Source: Ruminococcus sp. UNK.MGS-30 (GTDB taxonomy: Bacteria > Bacillota > Clostridia > Oscillospirales > Ruminococcaceae). From it: a DNA stretch of 23,085 nucleotides. Location of the stretch: the NCBI GenBank assembly GCA_000980705.1, contig LBCK01000009.1:1-23085 (forward strand), in the 5' to 3' direction. The notes under the pieces are model-generated. The model saw nothing but the letters and a program-made list of their open reading frames with translations, searched no databases and was not told the DNA's origin. Below are positions 8,800 through 16,581 of the stretch, piece after piece (positions within the stretch are counted from its first letter, which is position 1; every line of letters starts with the position of its first letter). The translations under genes were made by a program, and so were the position numbers.

Positions 8800-9419
8800 T
8801 TATATTTCAAAAATTGTTCTGTAGCCCGTATTTTTTGCTTTACTATTACTTACATCTATTGCATACTGATGTGCTTTTTCTACGGCATTTTGAAATTCTT
8901 CCTGCTTCATAACCGCATATTTCTCAACTGCATTTACGAAAGCACTCTTATTTTCTAAAGAAAAAACATACCCTACACCTTGTGATTCAAAATCTCGCCA
9001 TGGAGTTTGATCGCTTATAATACACGGACACCCTGCTGAAAGAGCCTCCTGGATAACGTGTCCAAAATTCTCACCCAATGTTGGAAAAAGAAAAACATGA
9101 TAATGTTTTAATGTTTCTACAACGCTTTCTGAGTCAAGATTTCCCTTCCACTCCCATTTTACATTGCTTGGGAGTTTTCTTAGTTCTTGCTTACACTCTT
9201 TCCAATATTCTTCGGTATGTGCTGGTCCATATATCGTAAATTCGATATCCGATTTTGTTTCCTCCAAAATTTCAATTGCATATTTTAAATTCTTTTTAGG
9301 CGCAATTCGTGAAATCCATACAACTTTTAAATTTCCAGCTTTTTTTCCTTCTTAACATTTGCTTCATCAACTTTTCGAGGTAAATCCTCTGCAATAAAAA
9401 ACTGCTTATCAGTTGCCTT
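8800..9419 (-). pseudogene. C-terminal remnant of a glycosyltransferase, N-terminus deleted and frameshifted
   Basis: About 207 codons of a GT4-like enzyme remain. From the 5' side one frame gives ATDKQFFIAEDLPRKV. After a shift it continues LKVVWISRIAPKKNLKYAIE, then IYGP, FLFPTLGENFGHVIQEAL (E-x7-E) and IISDQTPWRD, to the stop at 8800. The shift falls in a seven-base A run of the gene (T on plus, 9340-9346), where eight would keep frame. No start codon or N-terminal acceptor domain is present. Upstream, the sequence changes within about 15 bases into an unrelated acetyltransferase. So roughly 150-170 N-terminal residues were lost by a deletion that fused two genes. It is not expected to be active. 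Confidence 0.85.
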
Positions 9420-9697
9420 TACTTGCTGCCTTCGCAATCGAATAATCATGTGTTAGCATTACCACATCCTTACTTATAGTAACGCCCCCCGATATGTATC
9501 ATAGAATAATTTGCCCCATCAAAATATGCTGATGGAGCTATATACTCTTGTCCACCACCACGTAATTCCGTACAAATATCAATTCCCCTCATCTTTAAAT
9601 ATTTAGGGTAATTTTTTTGATAAAATGAACCCGGAATTTTTTCTGTCATCTTAATCAAATTTCCTAATAATGTTAAAAAAACTTTTTTAAGAAACAT
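9409..9697 (-). pseudogene. N-terminal remnant of a hexapeptide-repeat (LbH) acetyltransferase
   Basis: The ATG at 9697 (GAGG at 9707-9710; another ATG at 9706 is too close to it) opens a frame reading EKIPGSFYQKNYPKYL and then IAPSAYFDGANYSMIHIGG. This is the usual start of sugar O-acetyltransferases with a left-handed beta-helix. The frame is lost in a G run (six C on plus, 9485-9490). In another frame it continues VTISKDVVMLTHDYSIAKAA, with the expected catalytic-type histidine, and stops at 9409. Spacing of the hexapeptide repeats (I-G-x-x-V-T-I) suggests eight G originally, though five would also restore frame. The last 60-80 residues of the family, including the later repeats, are missing because the gene is joined to a glycosyltransferase tail. 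It overlaps the end of the preceding polymerase-like gene. It is broken. Confidence 0.8.
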
Positions 9698-10922
9698 TTC
9701 CTTCATCCTCTTTTTTCATTAAAATAAATACTATAACAAAAAGTAACAAGCCATTATTAAAGTAGTGTCCATATCTTAATAATCTAAGGAAGAAATAAGT
9801 AATACACATATTTCCAACTATAGATTCAAAAGTTCCATCTCGTTTTGGCCAAAATCTAAACAAAAAGCCTACAACTCCGGCCAGCCCCAAAAGCCCAAGT
9901 TCTGAGATAATCCTTAGTAAAAGCGAATTTGCATCTTCCTTATTAAAAAAGAACACTACATTTGAAACTGGAAGATCTTTAATAAATCTCTCATACGAAA
10001 TTGGGTGAGAACCGATTCCTCCACCTAAACCACATGAATCAGCAAAACTTTTTAGTGCTATTTTTAAATTTATAATTATTGTTTGGCTGCTTATATTTGC
10101 TGTGGCCAAGCTTTGTGAATCATCTGAAATCAAAGCCAATGTATCATTAATTCGCTCATTAAAATCCCCAATTTTGGTATATGCAATCATAAAGGCTGCA
10201 ATACCCAAAATAAAAATTATAATCTGTTTTGGATTATGCTTATATTCTAACCAAATAAAAATCACGCCAATAAATATTCCAATATATCCTGCCGATGAGA
10301 AAGTTGCCACATAACCCAATAAAATAATAATCGCTTCTTTTTTAGAAATAAAAAGAGCCAATTCTTGTTTTGATTTGCCCCAAAATAGATAGATCGCCAT
10401 AAATGCCATTGGCAGTAAAATCAATGCACATTCTGATGGTTCTTGAAATATAGTTGATGCTCTAAAAACTGAATTCGCAGGCGCAAGTTGTCCTTTTACC
10501 AACCATCTCAAATCATAAATCACACTAATATGTGCATAAAAAGCCACCTGTTGGATTAAGGCAAATACAGCTATTATAATTGCAAATTTTTTATACACCA
10601 AAAGAACGTCTAGGGCATCATCCTTATTCTTAACTATCGTTTTATAAAAAAGGTAACTAACAATTATACCTGCCAATTGTTTTACCGCTAAAAATATTGT
10701 ATCTCTTCCTAACAGCACACAAATTCCTGTATGCAATACAAGAATCAACAATAACGCTATAAAGCTTTGGCTAATTCTCACTTTTCTGGCTGCAAATAGC
10801 AACAACACTATTTGTATTGCCATAATATATTCCGGTTGTATTATTCCACATAAAAACACAAGAAGCACACTTATAACCAATAGTGTTGGCTTCACTACAC
10901 TAAACTGAGTTGTTTTTTTCAT
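9687..10922 (-). CDS. O-antigen polymerase/ligase-like membrane protein (Wzy_C type)
   Basis: This 411-residue protein has about 10-12 hydrophobic helices and one larger periplasmic-type loop. That loop (about residues 255-320) contains NERINDTLALISDD and GLGGGIGSHP, as in O-antigen ligase/polymerase proteins. An FQEPSECALILLP segment near 158-170 is also typical. It could polymerise EPS units or transfer chains. It is the second polymerase-like gene in the locus, and the other (5100-6442) is frameshifted. The start overlaps the previous gene's stop by 4 nt (ATGA), which argues for coupling. The frame is intact. The two families cannot be separated by sequence alone, so I leave the gene name blank. 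Confidence 0.85.
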   Translation of the reverse strand: MKKTTQFSVVKPTLLVISVLLVFLCGIIQPEYIMAIQIVLLLFAARKVRISQSFIALLLILVLHTGICVLLGRDTIFLAVKQLAGIIVSYLFYKTIVKNKDDALDVLLVYKKFAIIIAVFALIQQVAFYAHISVIYDLRWLVKGQLAPANSVFRASTIFQEPSECALILLPMAFMAIYLFWGKSKQELALFISKKEAIIILLGYVATFSSAGYIGIFIGVIFIWLEYKHNPKQIIIFILGIAAFMIAYTKIGDFNERINDTLALISDDSQSLATANISSQTIIINLKIALKSFADSCGLGGGIGSHPISYERFIKDLPVSNVVFFFNKEDANSLLLRIISELGLLGLAGVVGFLFRFWPKRDGTFESIVGNMCITYFFLRLLRYGHYFNNGLLLFVIVFILMKKEDEGNVS

Positions 10923-12124
10923 TTACCGCATTCCTTATTTACAATTCTGCTATATAGATCCAAATATTTTTGATACTGGAAGTCTTTCTCATATCTTTTT
11001 GCGTTATCAACGATTTTTTCTTTGATTAAGGGATTGCCACTCATTTCCTGAATCACTTTCCATACTTGCTTAATATTGTTTGCCTCAACAATTCTTCCGC
11101 TATCCTCACTTACAACTTCCGGCAACGCAGTGCAATTATAGACAACTGCTGGTGTTCCACAAGCCATCGCCTCCACTGTTGGAAGACCAAATGTTTCCTC
11201 AATGCTTGCATTGAATAAGACATCTGCAGCAGAGTAAAATTCCACCAGTTCATTGACATCTTTTGTTCTAGATAAACCAATTATATTATTCGGGAGTTTT
11301 TTTATCTGTTGTTTACTCAATCCGACCAGGACAATCACATAATCAGATGTTATCAACTTGTTCAATTCAATAAAATCTTTCAAGCCTTTGTTAATTGACC
11401 ATGTACTTGCTACTCCGAGAATTATTTTGCGATTTTTAATTCCTAACTTTTCTTTTATATTTGATTTTGTCGGTTTAAAAATCGAAGTATCTATACCGTT
11501 ATATATTGTTTCAATTGGATACTGACTCAAGTAGGACTGTCTGGTTATATCTTCCAACCATTTTGATACCGTAACTATATGCATATCCTTTACATCAGTA
11601 AATAACTGCTTCTTTCTCAAGTAGTTACTTTCGCTACGATCAACATAACTAGCTGGATACGAATGCCTCTGCGGACAGTCATGGCATTGAGTTTTCCATC
11701 TATCACACTTTATCGCTGAAAAATGGCAACAATGTCCCGTAAAAGCCCAGCAATCGTGTAATGTCCAGACCACCGGCTTACCACTTGATTTTAAATAGTT
11801 AAATAATATTTCTACATTAATATAGTAACCGTGTAAATTATGTAAATGAATCACATCCGGGTCATATCGTTTGATTTGCTCTATTAATTTTATAGTTGCA
11901 CTTTTAGAAAAGAATCCTGCCCTATCAGTAATTCGCGTAAGTAGTGCATCTATATACACATTTTGCTTTGTTCCAATAACATAGTGTGGAATACCGGCAG
12001 AAATAGTATTTCTCGCATATGCTACAAGTCCCTGATGGCCATTATTTTTCAGCACATTATACAAGTCGACTGCAATCCGACCCGTACTTAAATTTCCAAA
12101 TATATTAATTTGGAGAACCTTCAT
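10919..12124 (-). CDS. Glycosyltransferase family 4 with Cys-rich HDCWAxTGHC motif
   Basis: This is a 401-residue GT-B glycosyltransferase of the EPS locus. I start it at the ATG at 12124 (MKVLQIN), preceded by a GGTGA site and matching the family's usual N-terminus; the ATG at 12136 is the alternative. Visible motifs are the N-terminal glycine loop (LSTGRI), HLHNLH, PVVWTLHDCWAFTGHC, CDRW, CHDCPQ, VDRS, NGIDTSIF, GVAS-W--NKGL, and the E-x7-E donor-binding motif (ETFGLPTVE). It matches the gene at 6445-7656 closely in the cysteine block, so the two are duplicates that have diverged to different linkages or acceptors. About 96 bases separate it from the upstream acetyltransferase, the largest gap among the distal genes. 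Base composition becomes more AT-rich from this gene onward. Confidence 0.92.
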   Translation of the reverse strand: MKVLQINIFGNLSTGRIAVDLYNVLKNNGHQGLVAYARNTISAGIPHYVIGTKQNVYIDALLTRITDRAGFFSKSATIKLIEQIKRYDPDVIHLHNLHGYYINVEILFNYLKSSGKPVVWTLHDCWAFTGHCCHFSAIKCDRWKTQCHDCPQRHSYPASYVDRSESNYLRKKQLFTDVKDMHIVTVSKWLEDITRQSYLSQYPIETIYNGIDTSIFKPTKSNIKEKLGIKNRKIILGVASTWSINKGLKDFIELNKLITSDYVIVLVGLSKQQIKKLPNNIIGLSRTKDVNELVEFYSAADVLFNASIEETFGLPTVEAMACGTPAVVYNCTALPEVVSEDSGRIVEANNIKQVWKVIQEMSGNPLIKEKIVDNAKRYEKDFQYQKYLDLYSRIVNKECGK

Positions 12125-12220
12125 ATTTTTCACCATATTCTGAATTTTCCATCTTTAATTCAGCCTTCTATCATATCTATCTTTTCTCTCATACTTTGGA
12201 CAACATTATTTTGCCTTAAT

Positions 12221-12793
12221 TTACAGTTTCTTAATAACTCTCGCCGGGTTTCCCGCAATCACGCAGTTATCCTCAAACTTCCCAGCAACCACAGCACCGG
12301 CACCGACCACACATCCATCACCCAGCACTGTGCCTTTTAGGATGATACTATTGCACCCAATGAAGCAGTTCCTGCCGATTTTAATTTCTCGGCTCGGCAC
12401 TTGATTACTGTCACCACCGTTTTCATCTCGTAGCAATTTATTTCTCACTTCTGCTTCGATAGGATGAAAGTCATTGTCCAGAATCTTGCAGTTCCCACCA
12501 ATGCAAGTATTCTCACCAATCGTGATCTTCTTCCGGGCATAGATTGTTACTCCACTTATCCCAACATTGTCACCAATCTCAATCGCTGCTCCCGGAGCGC
12601 GAGTCACAATAATCGTCCGGCTGTAAAGCCCAACCAAGTTACTAAGGAAGCTGCTCTTGATAGTGACATTTTCACCAATCTTCAGCTTGGCACCGCCTTT
12701 GTTGAAGATGATCGGTACACCCTTCAGCAAGAGGTTCCTTCCATATTCAACTTTTGTCATCTTCATAACCAGCTTAAACCAGTTACTGTTCAT
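12221..12793 (-). CDS. Hexapeptide-repeat (LbH) acyltransferase, sugar O-acetyltransferase type
   Basis: This 190-residue protein has a left-handed beta-helix built from hexapeptide repeats. Examples are ITIGENTCIGGNCKI near residue 94 and IKIGRNCFIGCNSII near 137. The conserved DNDFHPI segment carries the catalytic-type histidine (near residue 111), and VIAGNPARVIKKL ends the protein in the usual way. It is expected to transfer acetyl from acetyl-CoA to a hydroxyl of the EPS repeat unit in the cytoplasm, working as a trimer. The start has AGGAGG 8 nt upstream and lies 14 nt after the preceding gene. Codon use is more GC-rich than in the distal glycosyltransferases, like its upstream neighbour. 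The acceptor sugar is unknown. The length and motifs are complete. Confidence 0.92.
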   Translation of the reverse strand: MNSNWFKLVMKMTKVEYGRNLLLKGVPIIFNKGGAKLKIGENVTIKSSFLSNLVGLYSRTIIVTRAPGAAIEIGDNVGISGVTIYARKKITIGENTCIGGNCKILDNDFHPIEAEVRNKLLRDENGGDSNQVPSREIKIGRNCFIGCNSIILKGTVLGDGCVVGAGAVVAGKFEDNCVIAGNPARVIKKL

Positions 12794-12807
12794 ACCTCTC
12801 GCCTCCT

Positions 12808-14075
12808 TTACAACTCCAGAATCTCTTCCGCATACTTTCTCACCGACACAGCCCTAGTCAGATTCTTCTCCAGATTCTCACGACCTCTAGTTCCCATTGC
12901 CTTCAGTTCGCCACTTCCAGCATTTTCAATGAACCAGCGGATGTTCTCCTCGACCTTGTCATACTCACCCGGCTCACAACAAAGACCACCGTGCATATCT
13001 TCAATCAGACATCGAACCTCGGAACCTTCTTCAAGCACTCCTAATATCGGCTTAGCCGCAGCCATTATTCCGTATGCCTTCGATGGGCAACTCACGCCCT
13101 TAATTCGTTTTGCATTCACACACCAATGAACATCACCTGCATTCAAAGAATATATAAGGTCTACCTTATCCTGATACGGAATGAATACCACATTGTCCAT
13201 ATGATGCTCTTTCACATACAGCACCAACTTATCCAGCACAGAACCTGCACCAACAAAAGCAAATACAACCTCTCGGCATCTGTAGTCTTGGTACCCGGCT
13301 TAATTCTCTCCACAACCTTCATCAGATTTTCTAGGTCATAGTACAATCCAATATTGCCTGAATACATAATGATGAACTTACCATCCAAACCGTACTTCTT
13401 CTTGAAAGCAACAACTCTTTCATTGTTCTCATCCAGCGGATAGATTTCATTCTCATCGATCCAGTTGTTGATCATGACAGTCTTAGGAACCTTCTTTCCT
13501 TTGAAACGATTCTCCACCGTCTCCGCCAGATCACGACCAACCGTGATTATCAAGTCACTACGCTTGCAACTGAACTTGTCAAACCACATCATGGCATCAG
13601 TAACAAACTTGCTCTTGGTGTAACCAACAGCCAGCACCTGCTCCGGGTTGAAATCCTGAATGTTATAAATGTACTTGGCGTGCTTCACCCACTTACCCCA
13701 AACACCCAGCAGACCTCCAAGAATCGGAGGCTGAGAAATGGAGAACACATAATCCATTTTTCCAACCTTGAAAGTTGCCCCCATTGCCCCAAAGAAATAG
13801 GAAACAATATTCTTCACACGGCTCTTTTTATTGGCCTTACTGAACTCCGGCACTCGAATTCGCAGAACCTTCACGCCATTGATTTCTTCTTCGTAATATT
13901 TCTGTGTCTTATATTTATCCTCAATCGTCCCTAAGTAACTCGGCACCACGCAAATGATCGTGATGTTGAACTTATCCAGCATACCCTCCGCCAGTTCACG
14001 GAGAATCTGCCCCGTTGACGCAGTATCCGGAATATAGTAATGAGCATAAATCAGAAGATTTTTCTTATTTGACAT
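12808..14075 (-). pseudogene. Glycosyltransferase family 4 (WbuB-like), frameshifted
   Basis: The first 287 codons from the ATG at 14075 (GAGGAAA upstream) give a GT-B N-terminal domain. It includes YYIPDTASTG, VPEFSKANKK, SQPPILGGLLGVWGK and NIQDFNPE, then NNWIDENE and IIMYSGNIGLYYDLENL. After KPGTKTTDAER the frame goes wrong and stops. The following frame supplies EVVFAFVGAGSVLDKLV, FIPYQDKVDLIYSLNAGDVH and CPSKAYGIMAAAKPILG, which is the missing C-terminal domain. A single lost G near 13277 (GATGCC instead of GATGGCC) explains the join and would restore TDGREVVFAF. The repaired gene has 422 codons, normal for the family. It is the first glycosyltransferase after the initiating enzyme, so its loss should block most of the repeat unit. 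It is either a real null allele or a sequence error. Confidence 0.88.
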
Positions 14076-14104
14076 TCCTATAATTTCCTCTTGCTTTTTT
14101 CTCG

Positions 14105-14221
14105 TATAGCTATACGTTCAATCCCTCAAAAAAAGAAAAACATCTCACCAAACTCCATTCCACTCCCAAGCACCCCTGTCTTCCCTCTCCGCTTATTTCT
14201 CCCTATAGCTATACGTTCAAT
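14105..14221. repeat. Two 18-nt direct repeats with a palindromic core
   Basis: tatagctatacgttcaat occurs at 14105-14122 and again exactly at 14204-14221, 99 bases apart. Copy one is preceded by g, giving the perfect 12-base palindrome gtatagctatac; copy two has c there. Both lie in a pyrimidine-rich 226-base spacer (14076-14301) between the initiating sugar transferase and the first glycosyltransferase. A 7-bp inverted repeat (ctgcagt/actgcag) also lies in this spacer. I see no gene. A regulator site or recombination scar is possible. Confidence 0.7.
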
Positions 14222-14301
14222 ATCAATAACACCTGCAGTTTCCCCTCTCGGTTCCACTGCAGATCATCATTCATTCTACTTCATCTCTTCCATCCATTCC
14301 A

Positions 14302-15744
14302 TCACTTGGATCCGCTGCCCTTAAGCACGACCCCGACGGTCTTGAACAGAATCTTAATATCCATTCCGATATTCCAGTTCTTGACATATTCCATATCAAG
14401 CTTCACAACTTCCTCAAAATCAGTGATATCACTTCTTCCGCTCACCTGCCACATTCCGGTCAGTCCTGGCTTCACGGCAAGTCTTCCGCGGTGATATGGC
14501 TCATACTGTTTCCACTCATCTACTGTTGGTGGACGGGTTCCTACGAGACTCATATCTCCTTTGAGTACATTCCAGAACTGCGGGAATTCATCCAAAGATG
14601 TCTTACGGATAAACCAGCCAAGTCCATGCTTGCTTCCATCCGCTCCGCTTCCGATGATTCTTGGGTCATTCTCCATCTTGAACATAAGCCCCTTCATCTC
14701 GTTCTGTTTCATCAGTTCTTTCTTGCGTTCCTCTGCATCCATATACATGCTTCGGAATTTATAGATTTTAAATAATTTTCCGTTTTTTCCTACTCTCATC
14801 TGAGAGAAGAAGATTGGCCCCGGTGAAGCAATATAGATTGCCGGAGCAAGGAATATTGTAATGATACCTGTCAGAATCATTCCAACGATTCCGCCACAGA
14901 TGTCCATCGTTCTCTTCATCATAGCCTGTCGTGAGGAAATCACTCTGACGCTGGAAGTCAGGACTGTATATCCACCCATACGGTTAATAAACTGATTGCC
15001 TGTCCATCCTGTTCTGTCATCCAGACATTCGTGAACTGTAATTCCCATGTTCACGCATGTTTCAAACAAATCTTCCGGTATCAATGTTTTCTTCTTAATT
15101 CCAACAAGAAGAGCATCAACCCATCTTGTCTGTATGTATTCAGTTACTGTATCAATCTTACTTACAACCGGAATTCCTTCGATCAATTCATTTTCTTCCG
15201 GTTCGCGGTCTGCAAGTACGATTCCGACAATATCGAATTCATTAAATACATTCTGTTCCACCTGTCTTAACATGGAATCTATTTCATCACTTGTCGAAAC
15301 AAGGAGCATATTTATTTTTGAATAGAGCATATTGCCATGTTTCAGTAAATATTTCTTCCATATGATTCGCACCACATAAACCAAAATAACTGACATTGGA
15401 ATAAATGATGTAATCACAAGACGTGAGGTCATGCTTCCCTGTTTACTCATAAAGAGATATACGATTACAAGCGCACTCACGATAAACACATGCTTTAATA
15501 CATTCTTAAACTCTACAAAGTATCCTCTTCTCATGATTCCATGATATGGCTCTGTAAAGAAAGCAGTGCAAATGTCTACCAGTGCGATGAAAATCCCGAT
15601 ATTCAGATATAATCCGTTATGATACAGATTATCCATTCCCATACGCAATACAAAACTGCTTACATAAGCCAGCTGTAATGCGACAAGATCTAATATGATG
15701 AAATCCCAGTGCTTCAACCAACTATTACTGTTCTTCCTGTACAT
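14302..15744 (-). CDS. Polyprenyl-phosphate sugar-1-phosphate transferase (EPS initiating enzyme)
   Basis: This 480-residue membrane enzyme starts the repeat unit by moving a sugar-1-phosphate from a UDP-sugar to undecaprenyl phosphate. Four or five hydrophobic helices fill the N-terminal third, followed by a Rossmann-like CoA-binding-type middle domain (INMLLVSTSDEID). Then comes a fifth helix (DICGGIVGMILTGIITIFLA) and the catalytic domain: PGPIFFSQ-RVGKNG, KFRSMYMDAEE, KTSLDEFPQFWNVLKGDMSL, VGTRPP and KPGLTGMWQVSGRSDI. All signature blocks of the family (Pfam Bac_transf) are present. I start it at the ATG at 15744, which has GAGGAG immediately upstream; an ATG at 15801 has no site. It follows cpsD, as is usual. 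The sugar (glucose, galactose or another) cannot be deduced from sequence. Confidence 0.93.
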   Translation of the reverse strand: MYRKNSNSWLKHWDFIILDLVALQLAYVSSFVLRMGMDNLYHNGLYLNIGIFIALVDICTAFFTEPYHGIMRRGYFVEFKNVLKHVFIVSALVIVYLFMSKQGSMTSRLVITSFIPMSVILVYVVRIIWKKYLLKHGNMLYSKINMLLVSTSDEIDSMLRQVEQNVFNEFDIVGIVLADREPEENELIEGIPVVSKIDTVTEYIQTRWVDALLVGIKKKTLIPEDLFETCVNMGITVHECLDDRTGWTGNQFINRMGGYTVLTSSVRVISSRQAMMKRTMDICGGIVGMILTGIITIFLAPAIYIASPGPIFFSQMRVGKNGKLFKIYKFRSMYMDAEERKKELMKQNEMKGLMFKMENDPRIIGSGADGSKHGLGWFIRKTSLDEFPQFWNVLKGDMSLVGTRPPTVDEWKQYEPYHRGRLAVKPGLTGMWQVSGRSDITDFEEVVKLDMEYVKNWNIGMDIKILFKTVGVVLKGSGSK

Positions 15745-15849
15745 TCTCCTCGTACACCCTTTTCCCCTGATAATCTTCTGTCTGACTACATAACAAAACA
15801 TCTGATTTTATTTATCTTAACTGTTTTGTTTGTTTTTTCTCAGTAAAAT

Positions 15850-15883
15850 GGAATATGCAGCGGATATTCTCCACTGCATATCC
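15850..15883 (-). terminator. Hairpin just after cpsD, possible attenuator
   Basis: On the minus strand, an 8-bp stem (atatgcag with ctgcatat) extends past one mismatch by three more pairs around a 5-nt loop. It begins 3 nt after the cpsD stop codon, and a weak T stretch (cattttac) follows. It may stop part of the transcript between cpsBCD and the rest of the EPS locus. Confidence 0.4.
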
Positions 15884-15885
15884 GG

Positions 15886-16581
15886 CTATTCCTGTTTGCT
15901 TTTACCATAGTAGTATGAATTATACTTACTATAATATTTCTCTTTCTTCATATCCACTTTATTCAATACTGCACCGAGAAGCTTACATCCACTCTTTACA
16001 AGCTGATCTTTTGCTTTCATAGCATCTCTTCTGCTTACTGCTTCGCTCTCGATTACGAGGATTGCACCATCACACTGTTTTGCTACGATTGCTGCATCAC
16101 TCATATTGATGATCTGTGGTGTATCGATTAAAACATAATCATAGGCTTTTCTCGTCTCTTCAATCAGTCTGCTGAAACGTCCCTGCTCCAAAAGCTCTGA
16201 TGGGTTCGGAGCGTACGGACCGGAAAATATAATCTCAAGATTACGGTAATTTGTAGAATAAATCACTTCCTCCAAAGCAACCTGTCCACTTAAATACTGT
16301 GACAGTCCATTGGTCTTCTGCTTGATCTGGTAACGTTTGATATAACTGGATTTACGGATATCTGCATCTATAATCAGAACTCTCTTTCCCATCTTTCCAA
16401 TCTCTACTGCAAGCTGGAAAGCCACATCACTTTTTCCTTCATTCGGATAACAGCTTGTGATAACAATACTCTTTGTCTCGACACCGCTGAACTGCATATT
16501 TGTACGGAGGGTTTTAATAGCCTCTTCATAGAAGACGTCTTCTTTTCTGGAGTCCGTCATCATAACTCTCTGAATTGCCAT
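15886..16581 (-). CDS. cpsD: CpsD/CapB-type tyrosine autokinase
   Basis: This 231-residue bacterial tyrosine (BY) kinase controls EPS assembly together with its membrane partner. Visible parts are the Walker A loop (CYPNEGKS, residues near 44-51), Walker A' (VLIIDADIRKS near 68-78), Walker B (YVLIDTP near 148-154), and a C-terminal tyrosine cluster (YYSKYNSYYYG) that is the autophosphorylation site in this family. The start codon follows the cpsC stop directly (TAAATG). AGGAGG lies inside the lysine/arginine-coding end of cpsC with 8 nt spacing, so the two are translationally coupled. The CpsB phosphatase next door would remove the phosphate. The gene is complete and normal in length. Confidence 0.95.
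   Translation of the reverse strand: MAIQRVMMTDSRKEDVFYEEAIKTLRTNMQFSGVETKSIVITSCYPNEGKSDVAFQLAVEIGKMGKRVLIIDADIRKSSYIKRYQIKQKTNGLSQYLSGQVALEEVIYSTNYRNLEIIFSGPYAPNPSELLEQGRFSRLIEETRKAYDYVLIDTPQIINMSDAAIVAKQCDGAILVIESEAVSRRDAMKAKDQLVKSGCKLLGAVLNKVDMKKEKYYSKYNSYYYGKSKQE

Noticed and set aside
12125..12220. Possible internal promoter before the GT4 gene (TTGTCC and ATAGAT spaced 17 nt)
   Set aside because: Both boxes are poor matches in AT-rich sequence; chance is a better explanation.
12464..13129. 221-codon open frame on the plus strand
   Set aside because: It is antisense to the acetyltransferase and the GT4 3' part, shows no domain, and is a by-product of their more GC-rich codons.
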